The notes beneath the pieces were generated by a model. It saw nothing but the letters and a program-made list of their open reading frames with translations. It ran no database searches and was not told the DNA's origin. Of a DNA stretch of 47,614 bases, positions 38,034 to 46,323 are shown one piece after another. Positions within the stretch are counted from its first letter, which is position 1. The number at the start of each line of letters is the position of its first letter. Source of the DNA: Dysgonamonadaceae bacterium (GTDB lineage Bacteria; Bacteroidota; Bacteroidia; Bacteroidales; Azobacteroidaceae); contig JAIRYM010000091.1 of assembly GCA_031267615.1 (NCBI GenBank), positions 1-47,614 of the forward strand, given 5' to 3'. The position numbers and the translations under genes were made by a program.

Positions 38034-40976
38034 ATGAAAATCTTCGCATACTGTTTCCTCCCTCTGTTATTCCATTTTCCGGCAAACGCACAGAACACAA
38101 CAAGGCTTACGGGCAAAATTATTGACGGTAATGACAGTTCGGCTGTCGTGTCGGCGAGTGTAGCGCTGCTCGCAAATGCGGACAGCGCTTACGTTGCTGG
38201 TAACAGCGCGGGTGAAGACGGAAGGTTTGTTCTGAAAAACATCAGTGGAGGAAGATATATCCTCAAAGTGTCGTCGATAGGCTATGTTACGGCTTTCAAA
38301 AACATTACGGTAAACGAAAACAGAACGGAAAACAGTATCGGTCGCATTGCGCTGGAGCAGGAGGAGACTGTGTTGGCGGAAGCGACCGTCATTGGAAAAA
38401 CTCCGGAGGTGACGATGAGGAACGATACGATTGAATACGACGCGCGTTCCGTGAAAACAACCGAAAACGCAGTGGTGGAAGATATTCTTAAAAAACTGCC
38501 GGGGGTAGAGGTGAGTGACAACGGGAAAATTACGGTAAACGGAAAGGAAGTGAAAAGATTTATGGTAGAAGGTAAGGAGTTTTTTTCGGACGACCCGCAG
38601 ATCGCTTCAAAAAACCTGCCGGCCGAAATTGTCGATAAACTGCAGGTGCTCGACAGAAAGTCGGACATGGCGCAGATGACCGGCTTCGACGACGGCGAAG
38701 AGGAAACGATTATCAACCTGACAATCCGCGAAGGTATGAAAAAGGGGACAATGGGAAACGTGCTGCTCGGCGGCGGGCAAGATCTGAACTCTGCCGGCGA
38801 CACGCGGTATCAGGCAGGCGCGTTCATCAACAACATGACCAACAACGACCGGTATACGCTTATCGTTCAGTCGAACAACAATAACAACACCGGAGCCGCA
38901 GACCTGGGAACAAGTCAGTTCAGGGGAATGAGAATGAGGCGGGGCGAGGATAACAGCGGCATTATGAAATCACTGAACCCGATGCTCAATTTCAGTAAGG
39001 AATTTTCCAAAACCTTCACCCTGACAGGCGATCTGAGATATAACGGACTCGACCGGAATGTAGACCGGATCTCCGAACAGGTGAGATATTCAAACATATC
39101 CAGAATGGAGAGAACTCATACGGTTACAAATTATCTGTCGGACAATTTTGCTTCCAACATTAAGATGGAATGGAAACCCGATTCGATGAATAACCTTACC
39201 CTGCGCCCTAATTTTTACTTCACAGACAGTCACAGCACGGAAGAAGAATGGGCTTCGCAGCTGAATTTTAATACAATGGACACCATTTCGGATTCCTACG
39301 GCAAGGCAGCAACCCGCGGCAGCGGATACAACTTCGGCGCCACGCTCGACTACTCTCACCGGTTCAATAAACCGGGTCGGGTTTTCAGCGTCAACGCCCG
39401 CTTCAGGCTCAATGACAGCTATTCTGTGGAAAATGACAACTCCGAAATCCAGCGATATACGGACGAAAACGCAAGTATATCCGGCGACGTCCGCTCTCAT
39501 TCCGTATTTCTCAACCAGCAGGCAGAAAACGATAACCGTTCAAATGAATACCGCACCACATTCGCCTGGGTGGAGCCTCTGGGGAACAATAATTTCCTGC
39601 AACTGCAATACCGTCTGTCAAACAGCGATTCCCGAAGCATCAACAGCACATACGATATTTATCCGCCCGACGCCGTAATTGCCGACAGCTTAAGCCGCAG
39701 CACGGTACGCAAGTCAACTGAACAGCGTTTCGGCATCGCTTTCAAATCATCAGGGGAAAAATATAATTATACCGCCGGATTAAACTTCGATCCCACGCGC
39801 TCCGAAAACAACACCTGGCAGCCGGGCAAAGCGTTGCTCAATTCGGCAAACAATCCATATTCAACACAGTTCGCAGAAGACTCACGGTTAAACAACATCA
39901 TCGGCGATTCGCTTTACAGCACAATTCGCCAGGACGTTCGCAACTTCTCGCCTGTCGCGAAGTTCAAATATACCTGGGACAAGCGTACAAATCTGAAACT
40001 GGACTATGACGGAGAGACTAACCAGCCTTCGGCGCTGCAACTTCGCGATTATATCGACAAAAGCCGCCCGTATGAATGGACGGCGGGCAATCCTGATCTG
40101 AAACCGGGTTATTCCAGCCAGCTTCGGGCGGCTTTCCAAAAGTTCGTGCCGGAATCTCAACTGTCGTACAACATCGGCACGTCCGGTAATTTTTCATTCA
40201 GCGACATTGCATCCGTAACCAGAATGCAGGGCGACTCCGTGCGCATCAGTTCATATAAAAACATCTCCGGTAACTGGGACATCAATACGTTCGGCACGGT
40301 AAGCCTGCCTCTGAAAAACAGGAAATTCAGCGTCAGAAGCATGATCGGACCGCGATATGTAAATCTTAATACATACGTTGACGACAAAAAAAATACGCAG
40401 CACAGTTTCTCGTTTATGAACAGCAACGGCGTCAACTACCGTTCCGACCTGTTCGACGCCGGCTTGAACATTACAGTCAATTTCAACAATATCAAACACA
40501 CAATTCAGCCGGAAAACAACAAAAATACAGTCAGTTACGGCCTCGGCGGCACAAACGTATGGTATCTGCCCGCAAAAACGACTCTCGAAAGCGAAATAAC
40601 CTTCACAAAACGCAATGGCTACGATAATTATAACATATCGGAAACAATGTGGAACGCAGCCGCAACCAAACATCTGTTCAGCAAAAAGGCAGGAACAGGA
40701 CTTTTGAAACTTCAAATCTATGACATACTGAAAAACCGCAAAAACATTATGTCGGCAGCAACCATCGACGGCTATCAAATCACGAGTTCCAACGTCATAC
40801 CGAGTTATTTTATGTGCAGTTTCATCTATAAATTCACATCTTTCCCGAAATCGAGCAGCGCGACAGAAGAAGATATGCAAAACAGCGAACGCCGGCAGTG
40901 GGACGGACCTCCTCCGGCTGACGGAAGAAGAAGATCAGGCGACAGAGGCTTCGGCGGCGGACGCCCGCCGTTTTGA
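38034..40976 (+). CDS. outer membrane beta-barrel family protein (TonB-receptor-like, CarboxypepD_reg-like N terminus)
   Basis: Signal peptide MKIFAYCFLPLLFHFPANAQ; TRLTGKIIDGNDSSAVVSASVALL; KKLPGVEVSDNGKITVNGKEVKRFMVEGKEFFSDDP; barrel. Confidence 0.9.
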   Translation: MKIFAYCFLPLLFHFPANAQNTTRLTGKIIDGNDSSAVVSASVALLANADSAYVAGNSAGEDGRFVLKNISGGRYILKVSSIGYVTAFKNITVNENRTENSIGRIALEQEETVLAEATVIGKTPEVTMRNDTIEYDARSVKTTENAVVEDILKKLPGVEVSDNGKITVNGKEVKRFMVEGKEFFSDDPQIASKNLPAEIVDKLQVLDRKSDMAQMTGFDDGEEETIINLTIREGMKKGTMGNVLLGGGQDLNSAGDTRYQAGAFINNMTNNDRYTLIVQSNNNNNTGAADLGTSQFRGMRMRRGEDNSGIMKSLNPMLNFSKEFSKTFTLTGDLRYNGLDRNVDRISEQVRYSNISRMERTHTVTNYLSDNFASNIKMEWKPDSMNNLTLRPNFYFTDSHSTEEEWASQLNFNTMDTISDSYGKAATRGSGYNFGATLDYSHRFNKPGRVFSVNARFRLNDSYSVENDNSEIQRYTDENASISGDVRSHSVFLNQQAENDNRSNEYRTTFAWVEPLGNNNFLQLQYRLSNSDSRSINSTYDIYPPDAVIADSLSRSTVRKSTEQRFGIAFKSSGEKYNYTAGLNFDPTRSENNTWQPGKALLNSANNPYSTQFAEDSRLNNIIGDSLYSTIRQDVRNFSPVAKFKYTWDKRTNLKLDYDGETNQPSALQLRDYIDKSRPYEWTAGNPDLKPGYSSQLRAAFQKFVPESQLSYNIGTSGNFSFSDIASVTRMQGDSVRISSYKNISGNWDINTFGTVSLPLKNRKFSVRSMIGPRYVNLNTYVDDKKNTQHSFSFMNSNGVNYRSDLFDAGLNITVNFNNIKHTIQPENNKNTVSYGLGGTNVWYLPAKTTLESEITFTKRNGYDNYNISETMWNAAATKHLFSKKAGTGLLKLQIYDILKNRKNIMSAATIDGYQITSSNVIPSYFMCSFIYKFTSFPKSSSATEEDMQNSERRQWDGPPPADGRRRSGDRGFGGGRPPF
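40955..40974 (+). terminator. terminator-like GC hairpin embedded in the last codons
   Basis: CGGCGG-acgc-CCGCCG-TTTT overlapping GGRPPF* codons. Confidence 0.45.
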
Positions 40977-41042
40977 AATCTCCGGTATTCCTTTCACAGC
41001 ACATAAATTATAGAAAAAAGTTTTACTTTTACACACCATTTA

Positions 41043-41693
41043 ATGTCTTGTATGAAAATCAAAGTATGCGGAATGAAAGATCCCGAAAATATCAGGCAAC
41101 TCGTCGAACTGCCCATAGATATGCTTGGCCTGATTTTTTATGAAAAATCCCCGCGATTCGCAGGCGGACTCGATCCTGCGGCTCTGAAAACCGTTCCGTC
41201 CAATATTCAGAAGGCAGGCATATTTGTCAATGCCGGGAATGACTTCATATTAGACATCGCAACCAGGTATAATCTGAATATGCTGCAACTTCACGGGCAG
41301 GAATCATCCAAAACCTGCAACGAACTCCGCAAAGAAGGATTTAAGATCATCAAAGCGTTTCCCGTCAGCGACAAAAATGATCTGTTGAAATGCGAAGAAT
41401 ATGATAACTCGTGCGACTATTTCCTGTTCGACACTAAAACTTCTGTCTATGGCGGTTCAGGACAAAAATTCGACTGGACAGTCCTTTCCTCCTTCAGGAG
41501 CAAAACACCTTTTCTGTTGAGCGGAGGAATAGATTCCGAAGATTTCCAATCCTCAAGCCTTCAAATCCTCAAATCTTCAAATCCATATCTTTTTGCACTT
41601 GATTTGAACAGTCGATTCGAAATTGCGCCCGGCATAAAAGATATTGAAAAACTCAAAATAACGATACAGCGATGGAAGATAAAGAAACAGTAA
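41043..41693 (+). CDS. trpF: phosphoribosylanthranilate isomerase
   Basis: KIKVCGMKDPENIRQL, DMLGLIFYEKSPRFAG, LNMLQLHGQES, FLLSGGID, LDLNSRFEIAPGIKDIEKL. Confidence 0.92.
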   Translation: MSCMKIKVCGMKDPENIRQLVELPIDMLGLIFYEKSPRFAGGLDPAALKTVPSNIQKAGIFVNAGNDFILDIATRYNLNMLQLHGQESSKTCNELRKEGFKIIKAFPVSDKNDLLKCEEYDNSCDYFLFDTKTSVYGGSGQKFDWTVLSSFRSKTPFLLSGGIDSEDFQSSSLQILKSSNPYLFALDLNSRFEIAPGIKDIEKLKITIQRWKIKKQ

Positions 41694-42253
41694 TGCAGGA
41701 AGAAATAAAAAAAACTGTTGAAACATTACTTCAGGGCGGTATTATCCTTTACCCCACCGACACAGTCTGGGGCATTGGCTGTGATGCAACTAATGCCGGC
41801 GCTGTTGCCCGAATATATGAAATCAAGCGACGGTGCGACACCAAATCAATGCTTGTGCTGCTTGATTCTGTAGAAAAACTCATTTATTACACCGACTGTC
41901 CCGACATTGCACGTCAGTTAGTCGAACAGTCAGTTGATCCGCTGACAATAATATATCCTGACGCTCGCAATCTTGCGAAAAACCTTATTGCAGAAGACGG
42001 CAGCATCGGGATTCGCATTCCCCGCGAAACCTTTTCACAGACACTTTGCCGTCAGTTTGGGAAACCGATTGTTTCTACTTCTGCAAATTTTAGCGGAGAG
42101 CCGTCGCCTGATAATTTTTACGAAATAAATCCCGATATTATCAGTTTAATGGATTATACTGTTTATTACCGAAGAAATGAAAGCGAGAAACATAAACCAT
42201 CAGCAATCATTGCCATCAACAAAGACGAAACAATAAGAATTATCAGAAAATAA
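41672..42253 (+). CDS. L-threonylcarbamoyladenylate synthase (Sua5/YciO/YrdC family)
   Basis: GGIILYPTDTVWGIGCDATNAGAVARIYEIKRR, IGIRIPRETF, PIVSTSANFSGEPSP. Internal start at 41693 (TAATG with trpF stop) also possible. Confidence 0.93.
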   Translation: MEDKETVMQEEIKKTVETLLQGGIILYPTDTVWGIGCDATNAGAVARIYEIKRRCDTKSMLVLLDSVEKLIYYTDCPDIARQLVEQSVDPLTIIYPDARNLAKNLIAEDGSIGIRIPRETFSQTLCRQFGKPIVSTSANFSGEPSPDNFYEINPDIISLMDYTVYYRRNESEKHKPSAIIAINKDETIRIIRK

Positions 42254-42263
42254 AAAATCAGCG

Positions 42264-43250
42264 TCAGCAATCAAGAATTTCCTGCGCCTTTGTCCTTATC
42301 TCTTTCCAAACGCTTTCTTGCAGTTTTGTCCCTACAACCTGTATTATATAATATGAGAGCATGCTGCCGATTTCAGCGCATTTCTGAAGACTCGCCCCAT
42401 GCGCTAACCCGTAGAAAAATCCTGCGGCATAGTAATCACCTGCTGCTGTAGTATCAACGGGATTGATTTTTCTATACACAGGGACGTGGATCAGTTCGTG
42501 TTCCCGTTTTACATATGAGCCTTTGTCGCCTTCTTTCACAACGACTATCTTTACTTTATGAGATATGTCGTGCATCGCTTCCGCAGCCGGTTTGCCCGTC
42601 AGCGCCGACGCTTCTTCTTCATTGGCAAGCACTATATCAACATAATTATCGATCAGGTTCCACAAAAACTCTCTGTCAGCCGCAACAACATTGAAACTTG
42701 CAAGGTCGAGCATTATATTCAGATTTAGCGATTTGGCAATTTGCATCGCCGATTCGATAAGTTCGTGATTTTGCACAAGATACCCTTCGACATAAAGATG
42801 TGTATATGGTTCAAAATAACATTTTTGCAGGTCTGATTTCTGCATATTCGCCGCTGCTCCGAGGTATGTGCAGAAAGTACGCTCTCCGTCGGGTGTAATC
42901 ATTGCGATAGCCGTTCCCGAAGGGTTATTTTCATAAATTACGTGCATTTTAACATCCGATTCTGTCAGTTCGCGACGATAAAACTCACCGTAAGCATCGT
43001 TTCCCACTTTTCCAATGAATGAAGAAGGCTCTCCTAAATGTTTTAGAGCGAGCATTGTATTACTGATTGAGCCACCTGTTGTTATTTGAAGATTGAGATT
43101 TTCAATTTTTCCCAGAACTGCATTTCTCATCGCAGCATCAACGAGATTCATACTGCCTTTTGCTATTCCTAGTTCATTCAAAAGGTTATTGTCAGGAAGT
43201 TTAGCCAAAATATCGACCAGCGCATTCCCTATTCCAACTATCTTTATCAT
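42264..43250 (-). CDS. PfkB family carbohydrate/nucleoside kinase (adenosine kinase-like)
   Basis: MIKIVGIGNALVDILAKLPD, TTGGSISNTMLALKHLG, VKEGDKGSYVKRE, PVDTTAAGDYYAAGFFYGLAHG. Confidence 0.92.
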   Translation of the reverse strand: MIKIVGIGNALVDILAKLPDNNLLNELGIAKGSMNLVDAAMRNAVLGKIENLNLQITTGGSISNTMLALKHLGEPSSFIGKVGNDAYGEFYRRELTESDVKMHVIYENNPSGTAIAMITPDGERTFCTYLGAAANMQKSDLQKCYFEPYTHLYVEGYLVQNHELIESAMQIAKSLNLNIMLDLASFNVVAADREFLWNLIDNYVDIVLANEEEASALTGKPAAEAMHDISHKVKIVVVKEGDKGSYVKREHELIHVPVYRKINPVDTTAAGDYYAAGFFYGLAHGASLQKCAEIGSMLSYYIIQVVGTKLQESVWKEIRTKAQEILDC

Positions 43251-43267
43251 AATTTTTTTTATATTTT

Positions 43268-43316
43268 TCGCAAAGGTATTGTTTTTTAAGAAAAAAAGCG
43301 CTACCTTTGCACCACT
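43268..43316. promoter_or_regulatory. divergent -7 elements for PfkB kinase (-) and tRNA-Asn (+)
   Basis: Minus TACCTTTG (gcaaaggta) and plus TACCTTTG (gcgctacctttgcacc) about 30 bp apart. Confidence 0.55.
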
Positions 43317-43338
43317 TTTCACCAAAAAAGGACTAAAA

Positions 43339-43412
43339 TCTTCCTTAGCTCAGTTGGTTAGAGCATCTGACTGTTAATCAGAGGGTCCTTGGTTCAAGTC
43401 CAAGAGGGAGAG
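43339..43412 (+). tRNA. tRNA-Asn (GTT), copy 1
   Basis: TCTTCCT/AGGGAGA acceptor, CTGACTGTTAATCAG anticodon arm, CTTGG-TTCAAGT-CCAAG T arm. Confidence 0.93.
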
Positions 43413-43459
43413 CGCACATTCAAAAGAGTTAATTAAAAGAATCAGTAGTGTATAATAAT

Positions 43460-43533
43460 TCTTCCTTAGCTCAGTCGGTTAGAGCATCTGACTGTTAATC
43501 AGAGGGTCCTTGGTTCAAGTCCAAGAGGGAGAG
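43460..43533 (+). tRNA. tRNA-Asn (GTT), copy 2
   Basis: Same as copy 1 except one D-loop base (AGTCGG instead of AGTTGG). Confidence 0.93.
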
Positions 43534-43544
43534 CGAGACAGACA

Positions 43545-43574
43545 AAGAGTTACGAGTAATCGCAGCTCTTTTTT
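43545..43574 (+). terminator. Rho-independent terminator after tRNA-Asn pair
   Basis: AGAGTTACGAGTAATCGCAGCTCT imperfect hairpin followed by T6. Confidence 0.6.
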
Positions 43575-43578
43575 GTTT

Positions 43579-43710
43579 CTAATTGAGTAATGTGTTTAGA
43601 AATTTTATCATCAGCAAGGGGTTGTCTGTATGTAACGCCCACCAATGTTTGTGTAGATAATCCAAACCGCCATATTGTTTTAAATAATAATATGCTTTTT
43701 GGAAATTCAT
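43579..43710 (-). CDS. small protein (43 aa), possible degraded member of the small families found with DUF3990/DUF3791 genes
   Basis: MNFQKAYYYLKQYGGLDYLHKHWWALHTDNPLLMIKFLNTLLN; YLxxYGGLDYLxxHxxxLHT pattern recognised by eye. Confidence 0.35.
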   Translation of the reverse strand: MNFQKAYYYLKQYGGLDYLHKHWWALHTDNPLLMIKFLNTLLN

Positions 43711-43938
43711 TTTATAGCCAGAAGCAAATTCTGGTTATTTCATTCACCAAAATCCGTTAGTAATCAAGTGTTTTTCTCCATCTCTTCTCTTTCCCTGTAA
43801 GGTAGCTAAGAATATAATCATCAGGCTTTAGGGATGACTTTAAATAACCGGCTTAACATTTCGGAAACAAAAAAGGACGCCGCATGGACGTCCCTTTTTA
43901 CAGACAGGTTTGGTATTATTCCGACGGTTCGGAAATTA

Positions 43939-44778
43939 TTACCTAACCAGTTTCGTAAGCACGTAATCTTTTTGAACTTCAAGCGTTGTAGCAGTTACCG
44001 TAACAGTTACAACGCCACCGTCGTTGTATACTTCCTCCCAATATTTCATCGTTCCCTTTGAAATATTCTCCCACTCCCATTGGGCGTTGAAAACATCATC
44101 ATTGGGATAGCTAACGAAATAAGTCCCTGCTTTTGTGAAAGTAACCGTCGTCCCTTTGCCGTAAGCATTTATCTCCTGTTCATACTTTATTTTCCACTCA
44201 TTTCCGTCTTCACGAATGAGCCACTCTTTTTCATCTTCCGGGAAAAGGTCTTCAATAATTGTATATTCTTTAAATTCCCACGTGTGGCACAGCAAATCTG
44301 TTTTATCATTCGAGGTCGAGGGAATTTCTTCCGTTTTGGAAGCGGTGTAGGTCTCGCCGTTAACAATCACGGTGATGCTTTTCCCGTCATTTCCGAGAGT
44401 AATAGAGATTGTCCCAAACTCCTTCAAATCCAGTTCAAACAGGTTTCCGGTATTATTCAACTGCGAGTAATCCCCGAAGATGATAATGATGTAAACCGGT
44501 TGCTGGCCGTCGGTTGCCGCACGCAAACTCCTGGCGCCTGCCGGCGGGCTGGAGACTCGTTGGGTGATGATGTACTTGCTGTCGTTCGTGAACTCGAAGC
44601 TGCCATATTCCGCTCCCGAATCGCCGACTTCCCACTTGCCGACGAGGGCAGAGTTTCCTGTTGGGGACGTGTTGTTGTCATCGTCTCCACTCTCTTTTTC
44701 ACACGATACGAATGTCGCGCTTACAAATAAGCTGATTGCCATGAGCATGAATGCTCGAAAAATTGAATTGTTTGTCAT
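43939..44778 (-). CDS. hypothetical lipoprotein with lipocalin-like repeats
   Basis: Lipobox SATFVSCEKE; two 'L(V/C)xxW(E)..' type modules (ALVGKWEVGDSGAEYGSFEF / LLCHTWEFKEYTI). Confidence 0.6.
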   Translation of the reverse strand: MTNNSIFRAFMLMAISLFVSATFVSCEKESGDDDNNTSPTGNSALVGKWEVGDSGAEYGSFEFTNDSKYIITQRVSSPPAGARSLRAATDGQQPVYIIIIFGDYSQLNNTGNLFELDLKEFGTISITLGNDGKSITVIVNGETYTASKTEEIPSTSNDKTDLLCHTWEFKEYTIIEDLFPEDEKEWLIREDGNEWKIKYEQEINAYGKGTTVTFTKAGTYFVSYPNDDVFNAQWEWENISKGTMKYWEEVYNDGGVVTVTVTATTLEVQKDYVLTKLVR

Positions 44779-44853
44779 AAAATTAAACGTTTAATTGTTT
44801 ATAAATAAATTGTATAAAAATCGAAGCAAGTATACCTTGCATAGCTGTTTTGC

Positions 44854-46293
44854 TTAATTCACACGAATCAATTGCGTTTGCTCGTTTATAAACGGGATTG
44901 ATTCCAAACAGTTTATATTCCCTGTTGCATCTACAATCCCGATTATATAGCTGGCATCGCTATAACGCAGGGCGGTAAACGACAATTCGGGAGAAGCCGT
45001 CGTTGAAAACAACGTATACGCTTCGTAACCAAGTTGCCGAAAATCGAACGTTGTTTGATTGGAATAGTCATTCCAGTGGATTTTTGTCTGCTTTTGCAAA
45101 TCCGTACTGCTGATATATATGCCGTCGGACGTATGATACAGTTTGGCGTTATACAAGCGAGGTATATCAAATTCCGTTAGGGTTAGGATGTTTGTCGTTT
45201 CGTTAAATTCTACTATTTTCCCTGTTTTCCCGGAGGTGGACAACGACCAGATACGCGTGTAAGTTACAGGGTTGGCTATGGAACGAGTTAATTCAGAGAA
45301 TGAAAGGTTCGTGTTTGTTTGGTTCAACTCTGCAACTTTCTCAATCGCAAGTTCATCCGTTGTCGGTTCGAATAGTTTGTGTATTTCGAACCGATAACTA
45401 TTTACAATGGTAATATAAAATGAACCACTATGTCCTAAAAAAATGTTGTAGTTATAATTTCCATAATCGTTACTTGCTTCCGGTATTAACTGGCTTATCG
45501 GATAGATTCTTCCTCCGGAACATTTGAATTTAAAATCGCCACGATACCCAGAAAGCCCTCTAGTTCGATATGCGCATGTGCCCGACGCGCTAACCATGAA
45601 TGATTCGTCAAAATCGCTCGAAATATTAACATCTAAGTTCTCCATTTCGGTAGGCGGTAAATAATCTTCAATTGTAACGTTGTCGGGATTTTGAATATCA
45701 ATTTTTGAAATTCGAAATTTTCCGGAATAGAAAGAAGAATAACAGATATATAGATTTCCCCGGGAATCAAAATATCCTTTTACCGGCACATCCGTACTGC
45801 CTCTGTTCCATCTGATTATGCTTCCGGTATTTTCAGGGAAGGTATAAACAGCGCCGGTTCGTTTATTAATAAGCAATTCCCGGAACCCTTGAGCCGTCCC
45901 TATTACTACCGTGCTGTCTGTTTCTTTTTTGAAATCCTGATAAATCATCACTCCACAGATAACAAATTCGTCGCCTATTTCGGCCATGCCGTAAAATTGT
46001 GGTGGGATGCTACTGCCGACGAACTCCCCGTCTTCGGAAAGAAATTTTATCTCCGTCACTATTCCGTTTATGTCAATCGCGCCGAAATTGGCGTCGCCGC
46101 TAGAACTTCGCAAGGAAGAAGAGGTTTGCAAGGAAGAGGAGGTACGATACACATATTTTACTTCGTTTAGATTGGAACGAACTATTTTCCCCAATTTCAA
46201 GTCCATCGGTACGTCTTCAGAATCAGTGCAAGAACTTAAGCTTGCCAAACCGCATACTGTTAAGGCAAGCATGAAAAATTTAATTTTATTCAT
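44854..46293 (-). CDS. hypothetical lipoprotein
   Basis: Lipobox GLASLSSCTDSED; long single-domain secreted ORF, possibly beta-propeller-like. Confidence 0.6.
   Translation of the reverse strand: MNKIKFFMLALTVCGLASLSSCTDSEDVPMDLKLGKIVRSNLNEVKYVYRTSSSLQTSSSLRSSSGDANFGAIDINGIVTEIKFLSEDGEFVGSSIPPQFYGMAEIGDEFVICGVMIYQDFKKETDSTVVIGTAQGFRELLINKRTGAVYTFPENTGSIIRWNRGSTDVPVKGYFDSRGNLYICYSSFYSGKFRISKIDIQNPDNVTIEDYLPPTEMENLDVNISSDFDESFMVSASGTCAYRTRGLSGYRGDFKFKCSGGRIYPISQLIPEASNDYGNYNYNIFLGHSGSFYITIVNSYRFEIHKLFEPTTDELAIEKVAELNQTNTNLSFSELTRSIANPVTYTRIWSLSTSGKTGKIVEFNETTNILTLTEFDIPRLYNAKLYHTSDGIYISSTDLQKQTKIHWNDYSNQTTFDFRQLGYEAYTLFSTTASPELSFTALRYSDASYIIGIVDATGNINCLESIPFINEQTQLIRVN
46110..46145. repeat. 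18-bp direct repeat x2 inside lipoprotein gene
   Basis: gcaaggaagaagaggttt / gcaaggaagaggaggtac, encoding SSSLQTSSSLRS. Confidence 0.8.
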
Positions 46294-46323
46294 GACGTTT
46301 GTTTTTTATTGTTTGTAAATAAC

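Noticed and set aside
40251-40880. 209-aa minus-strand ORF
   Set aside because: Antisense to the outer-membrane barrel protein; no motifs.
43250-43325. N-terminal extension of the PfkB kinase
   Set aside because: Includes the promoter TACCTTTG; the canonical start MIKIVGIGNALVDI at 43250 is preferred.
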